From the NCBI GenBank assembly GCA_028095005.1, contig CM051461.1, positions 167,650,644 to 167,714,643 on the forward strand: a stretch of 64,000 bases of DNA, given 5' to 3'. Below, piece by piece: positions 1 to 10,264 of this stretch. Position 1 is the stretch's first letter. Every line of letters begins with the position of its first letter. Below the pieces are notes generated by a model. The model saw only the letters and a list, made by a program, of their open reading frames with translations. It did no database searches and had not been told where the DNA came from. The position numbers and the translations under genes were made by a program. Source of the stretch: Rhynchospora pubera (taxonomy: Eukaryota > Streptophyta > Magnoliopsida > Poales > Cyperaceae).

Positions 1-627
1 TGCGGGTGACAATTGGTTCTCGATCATAGGAGCGTACCTCTGACGCTCAGTCTCTGACCAATCGTTCAATGTGACGTGATGCTTGACATCTAGGCAAGAC
101 GGGTCACTCAAATGACGCTAAGCGTTCAAGTAACGTCCGGCTGCCGACCGGTACGTCATGAACAGTTGGTTCTCGATCATGGGAGTGTTCCTCTGACACT
201 CAGTCTCTGACCAGCTGTTGAAGCTTCGCTTGATTCCTGACCAAGCTTCAATGCGACATAGTGCTTGGCATCTAGCCAAGGAAAGTCAATAAGGTGACGC
301 TGAGCATTCTTTGCGAGCGTTCAAGTAATGTCCGGCTTCCGACCGGGACATTGTAATTTCCCTCCAGCACCGAAAGAGGTAAGTTTTGTTGTGTGAGATC
401 TGGTTGTTGATTTAAAAGATAGACTAAGTCGACATTACTGAGCTGTTTGAGCCATAAGTAATGTGACTAGGGAACATGTTGACGGTTTCTGAATGAGGAT
501 ATTATTTGGGTAAGGATTATGGATCCATCTGATATAGTGGTGTGATATGGGATAAGGTCTTTGATATAATATGAGGGAGTCGTTCGCAGCAACAGTGTTG
601 GCCTCGATATATCCTTGGCAGTTAGAT

Positions 628-908
628 TGCAAACACTCAAGTTAGGACCTCCTGCCTTCTCGAGAGAGCGGGTGCCTTAGATAATCGTAGACTCCTGAAA
701 TAAAAGTGTGATCTTTCCCCAAGGTACGGGTATGATGATGTGCAGTTTGTCCGTAATGACAATATTTGCATATCTTTGATAGGATCATAATGCTGTGTGC
801 CTGCGTCAGCGGTGTTGGCATATGTTATCTCTGGCGGGTAGATTGCATACACTCAAGATAGGGCCTCCTGCCTTTCTCGAGAGAGCGGGTGCCTTTGATA
901 ATCGTGGC
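628..908. repeat. Internal direct duplication in outer LTR, period about 216 bp
   Basis: A block reading GATTGCAAACACTCAAG, CTCCTGCC, then CGAGAGAGCGGGTGCC and ATAATCGT occurs at about 625-690 and again, diverged, at about 841-908. The same pair is at 44275-44340 and 44491-44558 in the right LTR. It is a structural repeat within the LTR with no visible coding role. Confidence 0.7.
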
Positions 909-1796
909 TTTCATCGTCTCAGCAGGCTTGGGACAACATTATGAACTTTTCTCAGACTGCAAAGAGTTCTGTTCATATGTGGTAGATCCATATTCTTCAC
1001 CGATAATATCTTGCGGTGTAATTTGTCTTCTCTTTGTTTGCTTGAATATTGATTTGGTCTTCGCTTGATTTGCGTATTATTTCGGGTTTCTTGATAGAGT
1101 CCCGTGACATCGTGATAGATCTCACTATCCATCATTTTGAGGCTAGCAAGTCTCAATTTAACCAGATCCTTGAGCTTGATATTTCACCAGTACTCTTGTT
1201 TGTGAGCAACAGTACCTGGTGTCTCCATTTTTTTATCCGCCTTTGCTGTGACGATGACCGTCTGGTGGTTTTGATCACTGGGGTTGCGATGAGTTTTTCT
1301 TGAGTCATGAATGAAGCACTAGACTCGGTCGTGCTAGTGTTCTAATATGACTTTTAGAAATACTATCCATGCCTTCGTTATGAGCCTTTGAGCCTTTGCC
1401 GGAACGGCTTTTCTCCATAGTATCCAGGAGAGAATAATGGTAGGAATATATTTGGTAGAGTTTTTAGTGGTGATGATTAGCCAAATAAATTCCCTTTATT
1501 TTTCTGAGCTTCCAGGATTTTTCCTCATATTTTTCTGACCCTCATATAATTTTTCATGAATTTTTAAAGGGTTTTTGGATTTTAAAATAAATATAAGGCT
1601 GAGGTGGCAATTTATGATTGGCCAGAACTTGGAATATGGATTTAAAATATTGTGTTTGGATTTTGGCTTTTGGCATGACTGTATTCTCCATATTTTTCTG
1701 GTCCTGTAGAAATTTGGTTTGGATTTTTCTGAGTTACGATTGAATTTCCACGAATTTTTGAAGTTTCCAGCAATGAAATGGTGCCACATCAGCAGA

Positions 1797-2270
1797 GAAA
1801 TGACACGTGGCAAGTCCTGATTGGTCCACACCAGCGGAGAAAAAGAGAGGTCAACAGCGACTTGAATTGTCACAGTGCGACACGTGTTGACTTCTGGTTG
1901 GTTATCGATGGGTCATTATATCGTACTGACTCGCCACACGAAAAGTGCCACAGAATATCGTGAATTTTGGGACGCCCCTTATTAAAACCGTCCATGCTCC
2001 CGGTATTTTGCAGAGTGAATGACCCATTCGCTTGTGGGGCCCACTGTCAGAGATACGGTATTAGCCGTTATGTGTTGAGCCGAGTCTACGCGAATCAGAG
2101 AAATGAATCTCTTCTCCTCCTTTGTTCCTCCTTCCTTCGTCGCACTGGCGATTGAGAAAACCGCCATGGATATGCGCTCGAGCCCTCTGCAATGCCATCA
2201 GACGCCAGCAAAGCATCGCCTGTCGTCGTATGACCTCCCCGATGTGATGGGGCCCCTTCGTTCGTTGTGA
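1797..2270 (+). promoter_or_regulatory. Promoter/5'-UTR-like stretch inside outer LTR, antisense to the element
   Basis: Two G-box cores (CACGTG) occur in ACACGTGGC near 1803 and ACACGTGTTGAC near 1880, close to W-box-like TTGAC motifs and CCAAT on one strand. A CT-rich leader-like tract (about 2105-2140) precedes CCGCCATGGATATG at 2161, a strong start context. The short ORF from 2166 ends after 34 codons at 2270, where the sequence also reads as a possible donor (GTGAGG). The block is conserved in the right LTR (45447-45920). A captured gene 5' end is one explanation; chance is another. Confidence 0.3.
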
Positions 2271-3690
2271 GGACCACTGCTTCATTGCAATCGCTCCTAG
2301 GGTTTCGAAGGAGAGGATGACAGCAATTGTGAGCTTCTGGGGATCATTGGGCCTAGGGAACGCATCAGAGAGCATCGTGGTGGGTCCCAGAAGCTTGTTA
2401 TAGTTTCAATTTAGTTGATGAGACCTTCTAGCATGGTGTCTCACCTTAGCCAGGATATGCCATGAGGTTGATTTGATCAATGTAGTTGGTTGGCCATGGT
2501 GGGGATCAAGTGAGGCGTTTACAAGCTTGGTGACAAATGTAGGAAAGTGCCTGGACAGTCAATTTGACTGTCGAGAGCCTCTATCTAGGAATTACCCCTC
2601 AATTTTGATTTGGTCATGGTAATGTGCTGTTGACTGGCCTTGCTTTGGTCATTATTACTCCTGATAGCATTGAGGATTTGATGAGAGGCATTGGGGAATA
2701 TCTTGGCATGCTCCTGAGTGAATGTGAGCCTTCAATTGTGTCATAGAGGTGATGGCAGTATTGTATCGACTTGAAAGGGAAATGTGTTGATTTGATTTTT
2801 TTTTGCTGGGATGTAACAAACCATCAATATGCGAAAACCTTCAGTGTATTGCTCTTTCTTGGCATGGTTGAGGTAGTGATGGTAATAGTGAGGCATCTTT
2901 GTATGCATTGGAAAGGAATAGAGAGGTATGAACCCCAACAGCTTGTGTACATGAAATAGCAAGCTATTAGATTGACACAATTTACCCTCCACTACACAAC
3001 TTCTTCTTGGCATTGCTCATGTTGAAGTGACTGCCTCCTTCAGTGCATTGGCCAGTTGAGAGATGGGCTACTCCATGGACTTCAATACCTGTTGTCCTTT
3101 ATATATTTTTTTTTATTTTTTTTTGACCTGCTGTCCATAATCCCTGCTGTCCATACTTGTTGTCCACTTTTTTTTTTTTTTTTGATAATATGCTTACTAT
3201 CAAATATGCATACTTAATTATAAACATAGCCTTCATAGTTCCTTAGTCCTCATGAGTACATACCATAAAAGCATGATATAAAAATGAGAATTGAGCTTTA
3301 GTTGTTCCTATATTATTACTAATACTTATGTTAGATAAATGTGCTTATATACATATTTACATCAAACGTTTTGTTAGTTACTCCTTATATTTCTGCTAAA
3401 TGTGCATGAAACCAGAAAAGCATATAAAAAAAAAAGTTGCAAGGAAAACAAATGAACCTTTTTGCTTCACTAAAACTGATTACAAGGAAGGAGATTGAGT
3501 GATCTCAACTGCTATTAAAGGAAATATGAAGCTTATGGCTTCTACTAATACACTCTTTTTTTTGTTTTTTTTTTTATGAAATAGCTATCCTAAGTGTTTG
3601 AACTGCTTCTTGGGTGGATGACTGAGCTTTAGAGGGTGTTGCACTCTGCTGGGTGTGTTGCTCGTTGTCTCCTGCATGATTCTGAGGTGT

Positions 3691-3700
3691 CCTATTTATA
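3691..3700 (-). promoter_or_regulatory. TATA box of outer LTR (3' copy)
   Basis: On the minus strand this reads TATAAATAGG, a strong plant TATA box. It lies about 1.45 kb inside the LTR measured from its TGTTGAACC start, which would put U3 at 5153-3700 and the transcript start near 3665. The same sequence is at 47335-47344 in the 5' LTR. Confidence 0.6.
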
Positions 3701-5153
3701 GGAGAACCAGATGGCACCAATTATGTGAAGTTTAGAGCTTCTGGACAGTTTTACCCCTGCATGAGCCTCACTATTCCATCTTTTCTGTACCTAAGGGTTT
3801 TTACTTCTTTGTTCTCACTAACTATGCCAACACATCATCAATTCCATGTGATCCCCATATGTTGTGCCTGTTTTATTTTAATGATCAAATGGCTCATTCA
3901 TTTTTTTTATCTCAACACATGCTCCTTGTTATGTCCAGCACAATAATATAATTGGCCTTGCCTTTTCAACAATGCTTTGCAATTTCTTTTTAATGCAATT
4001 TCATCTTCTGGAGCAGTACCCCTTGAGTTATCTCCATTTGATTTTCAATCAGAATGGCATGCTCCAGTGCTGCTGCATGAGCATTTTTGAGAGTTTGAAT
4101 ACCTCCCTGATTTGCCTCCATTTTCATTTTATGTTTGTTAATCATTCTACAACCGATCATTAATTCTCTCAATTGATGATTCAGATATCTCCTTCGATGC
4201 TCCCTGGTTACGGCTTGGTCATGGAATTAACTCAATTGAACTTCATTCTTCTCAATTGAACAGATACTCAAATTGCAAGTCTCGCGTAATTGAGCCTCTC
4301 CTATTCCAGCTCTACTGGAGAGGACAGAAATGAGCTTATCCATTGGCATCGAGATTCCCTCCTCTCTTTTCCATGTTGAATTGATTGCCATAGCAGCACT
4401 GGCTGCTGTGAATGCAGTGAGGCGTTGCATATCATTGTGTCTTAGTAGGCGAGAGAGGAGACAAGGTGAGCAGTACGCTCCTGTGCATAGCGCGAGGAGG
4501 AGGGGAGAGCGAAATTCCATCATTACTTGGCTTCGAATTTCAACAGGCGTGAGAGGGAGGGGCCCATCTCCTGCGTCACGGCGTTCGTCAGAAGAGCTTC
4601 TTCGTCATGGCGTGCGTCAGACAGAAAGGGAGGAGACGAAGGAGATGAGTCGCTTGGGCCGTGAGAAGTTGTGGGCTGCCATCTCCTTTTTTTTTTGAAA
4701 TGGGCCTTTGGTTTTGCATATGGGCCCATGTGTTTCAGCAAAGAAGAATTGTTTTGTTTAATCCATGTTGCACGAATCTTGATGCCTTGATTTTTTTTAT
4801 ATGTATTTTCGCCTGAATATTATGTATAACCATATAACTCCACTCATGAAATTATATAATTATTTTCTTGTTGCACCTCAAGGTATAATCTGGCGTTTTT
4901 CGTGAGTTCCGGGAATATATATATGCCAAATTATCGTGATTTTATTTTTCCCATCAACACGGCCACTAATATAGCCTTCGGGATTTAGCACCATTTGTTT
5001 TGTCACGACATTGAATCCTCATGAATATTCCTTCCTGATTTATCCAAGATATTTTCAGATTATCGGGTACCTCCCGTATCTGACCTATGTATAAAATATC
5101 AGATTCTTCTTTACCGTTCTCCGGTATTTATGAGAATATTTTAGGGTTCAACA

Positions 5154-5169
5154 AATGCCCCCCACCAGA
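5154..5169 (-). other. Polypurine tract of outer element
   Basis: On the minus strand the 16 bases before the 3' LTR read TCTGGTGGGGGGCATT. The same 16 bases precede the 3' LTR of the inner element (35628-35643). Family knowledge says this tract primes plus-strand DNA synthesis. Confidence 0.8.
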
Positions 5170-6537
5170 GCGGGTTAGGAGAATTATCTTCGAGTGACCT
5201 GCTCTGGTGCCTTGTCATGAGTCACTATTTCTGTATTTGTCTTTTATCGACTTCTCAACTGAAATATGATGCCCCCATTTTTTATGATAAATATGACGCT
5301 GCTACTCGGTTATGCGCATGCTTGGTAAAGTTGTTGTCTTTTCTTCGTTGGATGGTAATTCCGTACTAAGCCCCGCATTTAATTTTCGCTAATTCTCGAT
5401 GCGTCATTGCCTTTGTGTCACATCTTTGCCTGTTACCATGTGGCCTTAGAGGTTCGGATCCAGGTTCGGATAGATTCCCCTTTTGGTTCGGTTACGCACA
5501 GTGAGGCCTTATCCGTGTTTATATATGGGAGTCCTTTCTTCTTTTGTCACTATCTCTTTTCATTAAACCTCCCATTTATATCTCCCATCATAATCCATGA
5601 ATGCTTTGAGAAAATATCTCAACATCTCTTGAGCAGCTTTTAAAGTTTTGATAGCTTTGTGATGCCTTGAATAATCTCTGGGTCTTTCCGGGAATCTCCC
5701 GTTTTACCCATAATATCTTTGCATCGCTAATTCTAGTACCTCTTCTTTAATGTCTGGGGTAGGAGACAAGATGTCATAGGACATCTTATACGTTTTGCTC
5801 AAACATTTCTCATGTAGAAGTTGAGGTCTCCTTCGTCACATGTCGAAGTTGAGGTCTCTTCAGAAGGTGTGACGAACTTATCCTCCTCATGGCGCACTTC
5901 TTTTGCAAAATCTCTACTGCGAAAGGACCCGTTCATGGAAAGAATTACACGCCTACCATTTCCTTGCTCTTGTATGCTGCTTTAATCAGGAGTGTCTCAT
6001 CTTTTGGCCTTGGGTGGTGTTGCTGCTTCGAAGTGTCACTGGCCTCTGAGTTCCGCAATTTCTCCATACATATCTGGCTAGCTCTATTATGATATAACTG
6101 TGTTGTCATCATGACAGTCATTTTGTATGGTGGTTTTTCTGTGTGTTATCATGGGCACTCTGTTGTTGTATGTGTGTTGGGTAAAGCCGCGTAGACACAT
6201 GTATGATACGTTTACAAGTATCTCAGCATATGCGTTAAAACTTGTAATGGAAGGCTTTTATGATGTTGTAATATATGTGTTTCTTTATTCGCCTCGTGTT
6301 TTGCTGATTCCAATATTTGTCTTTTTATGACCGTGGGCCAACATATCATGTAATGTCTTTTCGTATAGGGAACGTGGTGTTGCGGTCATGCGTGCGCATT
6401 TCCATAGTTGCGGTCCCCTCTTTTCTTGTCTCTTTCTTTCTTCTTTTCCTTTTTATTGAGTTTCTCCCCCTCTCTTTTTTTTTTAAACCCGACTTCTTCA
6501 CTTTGTTTTTCCACCACCTCTTTGTTATTATTATCAA
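5170..6537. other. Non-coding 3' internal region of outer element
   Basis: I see no supported gene here. On the plus strand a TATATATGGG sequence near 5519 and a long pyrimidine-rich tract (about 6415-6530) come before the ORF at 6538 and could be its promoter and leader. Short ORFs in the stretch show no protein-like features. Confidence 0.4.
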
Positions 6538-6879
6538 ATGGCTAATCAAGGCGATGAGCGCTTCCCCTCTTCTGCTGACGAGTTTAACGACCATCCAGGC
6601 CGTATCACGGAGGAGATCGAGGAACTTGAAGAGGATGCGGTGTCGAAAATCGTGCACGCTCTTGGTGGCGACTGGGGACACCCATATGACCAAGAGATCC
6701 ATGCTTATTGGAGGCCACTTCCTTCCTACGATTGGGGTGTTAATTCTGCTCCGCCTGAACTCCCAGAATACAAGCGGCCTTCTTGCTTTTATTTTTTCTG
6801 GCTCCCTATTCTTGTAGCTCTTGGTATAACAGCTCTCCATTTGTACTTTTCGGGGGATAAAATCGATTGGAGTAGGTAG
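6538..6879 (+). CDS. Small antisense ORF with C-terminal membrane helix
   Basis: The ORF has 113 codons with a good plant start context (TCAAATGGCT). The N-terminal half is acidic, with an EEIEELEEDA stretch at about 26-35. A WGHPYDQEIHAYWRP segment follows at about 47-61. Near the C terminus a hydrophobic stretch (FYFFWLPILVALGITALHLYF, about 84-104) fits a single transmembrane helix, leaving a short polar tail. I do not recognise the family. It lies antisense to the outer element between gag and the 3' LTR, the same relative place where the inner element carries its antisense genes. Its base composition is richer in GC than its flanks. It could encode a tail-anchored protein, be one exon of a longer gene, or be chance; the opposite-strand ORF at 6346-6882 looks like its shadow. 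Confidence 0.5.
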   Translation: MANQGDERFPSSADEFNDHPGRITEEIEELEEDAVSKIVHALGGDWGHPYDQEIHAYWRPLPSYDWGVNSAPPELPEYKRPSCFYFFWLPILVALGITALHLYFSGDKIDWSR

Positions 6880-6956
6880 CATGTATTTTTCAATTTTATG
6901 AATGCTATGCCGCGATTGGTGGTTGATTTGTTCATCTCCTGTTATTTTTCGTGCCT

Positions 6957-7452
6957 TTATTTTGTTTCAGGGACAAAATACATAAAACCCTGTTCATTAT
7001 TTAATGCCGGTATAATGAACTTACCGTTGTTGGTTGAATTATGGCTCACTCCAACAATTGACCATTTTGAAAGTGGAATTTAGGCTTGTAGATTTTGTGG
7101 TGCTTAGGATATATATTTGGTGGAGGAAACGTCTTATGTTGCTATAAAGCAAGACGCTCCTTATTTTCCTTTATGGACATAAAGCTTTAGCTGCTCCATG
7201 TACCTGCAAAATAAAATAAGAAATGGGAAATTGTTATTTATTTTGTTTAAGGGACAAAATGCCAAAACCCTCGTTCATCGTTTTCGAAACCGGTAAGATG
7301 AACATTCATCGATGATAGTAGGTTTAAGGCCGGCACTATCAATAGGCCCTTTATTTTGTAGAGATTTGGCTGTGGAATTTTCTAGAATTTTGGGGAAAAA
7401 ATGTTTTGTGGAAGAGATGTCTCATATTGCCTTATGGCGAGGCATCCCTTGA
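6957..7452. repeat. Duplicated hairpin unit, period about 280 bp
   Basis: Two diverged copies (about 6957-7165 and 7236-7452) share TTATTTTGTTT(C/A)AGGGACAAAAT and AAAACCCT, then a short inverted repeat GTTCAT...ATGAAC. Each ends with a second stem-like block, GTCTTATGTTGC...AAGAC in the first and a diverged GTCTCATATTGCC...GAGGC in the second. It lies just downstream of the small ORF on the same strand. Confidence 0.55.
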
Positions 7453-7460
7453 ATATAGGA

Positions 7461-7676
7461 CATGTTTTTGTTTTTTTTTTGTTTTTTTTTTGTTTTTTTT
7501 TTTTTTGAGGTACGATCGGACCATTCAGCTGTCATTCCTCATTTCCCTCAATGCGAGAGAGTATAGACCACTCCATGGAATGGAACTTATCTATTTTCTC
7601 CATTTGGTAGGAATCGAACCCGTTATTTTTAGGATAACGGCGGGACCACTAACCATCTGTGCCGGGCCCCCATGTT
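7461..7676 (-). mobile_element. tRNA-derived SINE with poly(A) tail and CATGTT target duplication
   Basis: On the minus strand the element begins GGGGCCCGGCACAGATGG, contains an A-box-like TGGTTAGTGG and a B box GGTTCGATTCC (plus-strand complement at about 7610-7620). It ends in an A-rich tail, seen here as the T/G-rich run at 7467-7506. CATGTT occurs at both sides (7461-7466 and 7671-7676), fitting a target-site duplication. The body is 7467-7670, about 165 bp plus tail. SINEs are transcribed by RNA polymerase III and moved by LINE enzymes. It inserted into the outer element after that element formed. Confidence 0.72.
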
Positions 7677-7775
7677 CGAAATCACAATCGTTATTATGAT
7701 AGTCATTTGATTCATATGGGTCGTCTACATCGCTTGGTTGTAGCATCACCCCTCTCAATATTTTTATCAAAAATA

Positions 7776-8280
7776 GGTCGAGATACCAAACTTGCAAAAA
7801 TCATTTCAATATCGATTGTTGGAATATAGAGGTTAAGGATTGGACACATAGGGGTTTTCGGTCTTTAGGAGATCAAGATACCAAACTCGCAAGGGTCGAT
7901 CTGATTTGATTATAGAAACTGAAGACGTAGAGATTTTTAATCTCGTATAGGTCGAGATACCAGACTCACGGTAGTCGGTCTGATATCAACCGGTAGATCT
8001 TAAAGGTTTCGGACTGAAGACGAAGAGGTTTTCAATCTCGGATAGGTCGAGATACCAGACTCACGGTAGTCGATCTGATATCAACCAGTGGATCTTAAAG
8101 GTTTCGGACTGAAGACGAAGAGGTTTTCAATCTCGGATAGGTCGAGATACCAGACTCACGGTAATCGGTTTGATATCAACCAGTGGATCTTAAAGGTTTC
8201 AGACTGAAGACGAAGAGGTTTTCAATCTCGGATAGGTCGAGATACCAGACTCACGGTAGTCGATCTGATATCAACCGGTG
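7776..8280. repeat. 95-bp tandem repeat array
   Basis: AGGTCGAGATACCAGACTC recurs at 7949, 8044, 8139 and 8234, an exact spacing of 95 bp. Two more diverged copies begin near 7776 and 7868. The unit also holds TCTGATATCAACC and GGTTTCGGACTGAAGACG. It lies immediately beyond the gag stop in element orientation. Arrays just downstream of the coding region are common in Tat elements. Confidence 0.85.
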
Positions 8281-8354
8281 CCCCCCCTTTTTTGTTTTTT
8301 TTTTGTGTTTTTTGTTTTTTTTTTTTTTGTTTTGTTTTTTTTTTTTTTTTTTTG
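8281..8354. repeat. Homopolymer T/G tract
   Basis: Runs of T broken by single G, flanked by CCCCCCC and GCCCCCC. This is low-complexity sequence just after the gag stop codon on the minus strand. Confidence 0.85.
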
Positions 8355-8377
8355 CCCCCCGCTATGTCGCTTGGTGA

Positions 8378-10264
8378 TCATTTATGTGGTGCTGGATCTT
8401 GCAGGACGTGCTCTGGGAGATGCAATTCTCCTTTTCTAAGTTTATCTTCAATCCAATCTTTAAATACGTAGCAATCCTTGATTGTATGCCCAATGATTCT
8501 GTGGTATAAACAGAAGTTGGGATTGTCGCGTTGATGTTCTGAATCTGGGCGATTACATTTAGGTAATTGTAAATCACATTGCATGGTTAGATCAAAGATC
8601 TCAGAAATCTTATCTTTTTGGAAAGAGTATAATTTTCTCCGCCATTCTCTTATTGACAAATTTTCCCTCAGGTTCTTACGTTTTGTGATAACTTCAGGGT
8701 TTCTTGTCGTTGACGTTTCTTCTGTTTGGGTCACCTGAACATCACTCAGTTTGTTTTTTACTTTCTTGGGGTTTAGTTTCTCGAATTGCTTCTGCGAGAT
8801 GATCAGAGTATTGTCGTTTGTTCTTTGCAAGCCTCCCAATAATCTTTGAATCTCAGTGTGCCTTTTCTGAAGTTCCTGCATCTCTTGGCATATCTTTTCA
8901 TTTTTCTTTTGTAGCATGGAAAGCTCCCTGCGTAAGTCCTCATTTTCTCGACATAATTTATTCATCGCCCGATTCATCATATCGCCTTCGTAATACATCT
9001 CACTATTTCTTTGATGGAGCATCATGATTTGTTGTTCATGTCTTTGTAGATGCTTAGCAAGGCCCTCCATGGTTTGTTGATCATTACAGGCGATGGTAGC
9101 TATGGTTCCTTGCACCTTGCTTTCTTCAAAGGAGATACTTTCAGATCCTGTCGCTACAAGCGTGATCTCTTCAGTTTCACCATTCCAACTCTGTATACCT
9201 CCTTCCTGGGTTTCAACGTATGTCCCATGTACCGGGTTTTCTTGAGATGGACCTTTCTCTTCTTTGAGGGTGACTTCCTCAAATTGTTCCATCTCGAGTA
9301 CGGCATCTCCAGTATCACTGCTCTGATTTTGTATGTTTTCTTCCTGAATATCATTATCTATCCCAAACACTGAGATTTCTTGAGATAAATTCTCCTTCTC
9401 TTCGAAGGTAGTTTCTTCAATCACAGGGCAGATTTCTTCAGTATTTCTACTCCAGTTTTGTACATTTTCTTCTTGATCATTGTTATACGTCCCAATGGTA
9501 TATACTAGGTTTTCTTCGAATGGATTTTTCTCTATCTCATGGGTATCTTCGTCGGATTCCATTATTGTGGGAAAAACTTGTTTAGTTCCGCTACTCAGGC
9601 TTTGTGTTTCTCCCTCGGCTTCATCATCTAATCCGATTGCATAAACTGTGAAGGATTCATCGTCTGAGTCAACGTCAGAACGCTCATGTGGTGTAGGTTC
9701 TTGCCTTTCGCTTTCTGACAATGATATTTCGCCTGATTTGACTCGCTCTTCTACCCAGTCTTTGAATACCCAACAATTTTCAATCTTGTGTCCTAATACC
9801 CTATGGTATGGACAAAAGTTTGGATTGTCGGATTGTTCCATTTCCTCAGGACGTTTGCTTGATGGCAGCTGAAGATTGCATTCCATAGCCCGTCGAAATA
9901 ACTCGGGAACTACTTTCTTCTTAAATGAATAAGGCTTGCTAGATAATTCTGCTACGGACAAGAGCCTTTTAGGATTGTTATTAGGACGATAATATGAACA
10001 ACCAATATTCTTGTTGTTCGAGACTCTTGAGCTACTGCCGACTTCGTGTGAGGAGGGTATCCTCGATACTCGAGTCTTCTTGGATTTTGCCTTCTTTCCT
10101 TTTCTTTTAGGGTGATATGACCATGCATCTGAACCTAAGCTTTCATAATTTGACACTGCAGTGAGTAGGGCATCAAATCTAGTGATATTTCCCATCACTA
10201 GAAATGGCTTAATCGGTCCGTATATGTTTCTTATTATCATCCCTACTGCCTCATGGTCAGGAAT
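8378..10264 (-). CDS. gag: Outer Gag polyprotein, C-terminal part: zinc knuckle, acidic repeats, coiled coil, second knuckle
   Basis: This segment is in the same frame as the upstream ORF ending at 10265 and is separated from it by one TAA only. Its start aligns with the Gag tail of the inner element (MIIRNIYGPIK matches a FLIRNLDDWIK-like segment). It contains a CHHC knuckle, C-x2-H-x4-H-x4-C, in NPNFCPYHRVLGH. Degenerate repeats of about 45 residues rich in E, Q and N follow, with recurring EEN-x-QNWS and TEEI motifs. Next comes a leucine-rich heptad region (about LCRENEDLRRELSML) that predicts a coiled coil, and then a second knuckle (NPNFCLYHRIIGH) just before the stop. The second knuckle repeats the flanking sequence of the first, so it arose by duplication. 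Nothing resembling pol follows. Confidence 0.8.
   Translation of the reverse strand: MPDHEAVGMIIRNIYGPIKPFLVMGNITRFDALLTAVSNYESLGSDAWSYHPKRKGKKAKSKKTRVSRIPSSHEVGSSSRVSNNKNIGCSYYRPNNNPKRLLSVAELSSKPYSFKKKVVPELFRRAMECNLQLPSSKRPEEMEQSDNPNFCPYHRVLGHKIENCWVFKDWVEERVKSGEISLSESERQEPTPHERSDVDSDDESFTVYAIGLDDEAEGETQSLSSGTKQVFPTIMESDEDTHEIEKNPFEENLVYTIGTYNNDQEENVQNWSRNTEEICPVIEETTFEEKENLSQEISVFGIDNDIQEENIQNQSSDTGDAVLEMEQFEEVTLKEEKGPSQENPVHGTYVETQEGGIQSWNGETEEITLVATGSESISFEESKVQGTIATIACNDQQTMEGLAKHLQRHEQQIMMLHQRNSEMYYEGDMMNRAMNKLCRENEDLRRELSMLQKKNEKICQEMQELQKRHTEIQRLLGGLQRTNDNTLIISQKQFEKLNPKKVKNKLSDVQVTQTEETSTTRNPEVITKRKNLRENLSIREWRRKLYSFQKDKISEIFDLTMQCDLQLPKCNRPDSEHQRDNPNFCLYHRIIGHTIKDCYVFKDWIEDKLRKGELHLPEHVLQDPAPHK

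Larger units (their letters stand above)
1..5153 (-). repeat. 3' LTR of outer element (partial, about 2.26 kb missing at left)
   Basis: Position 1 corresponds to 43651 in the right LTR, and similarity stops sharply at TTCAACA (5153). In element orientation the LTR starts TGTTGAACCC, close to the TGTTTAACCC start of the inner element. ORFs of 60-125 codons in this LTR appear in both copies, but none looks like a known protein and I leave them out. Confidence 0.93.

Noticed and set aside
1496..1873. 125-codon minus-strand ORF in the outer LTR
   Set aside because: AT-rich sequence with no domain or codon pattern; present twice only because the LTR is present twice.
4330..4698. 122-codon plus-strand ORF in the outer LTR
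   Set aside because: It is low in protein-like features, is antisense to LTR transcription, and the right-hand LTR copy has a stop that shortens it.
6346..6882. 178-codon minus-strand ORF overlapping the small antisense ORF
   Set aside because: It covers a pyrimidine tract that reads as Lys/Arg runs; the plus-strand ORF is more protein-like.
7590..7672. Possible tRNA gene on the minus strand (GGTTCGATTCC B box)
   Set aside because: There is no complete cloverleaf, and an A-rich tail with flanking duplication favours a SINE.
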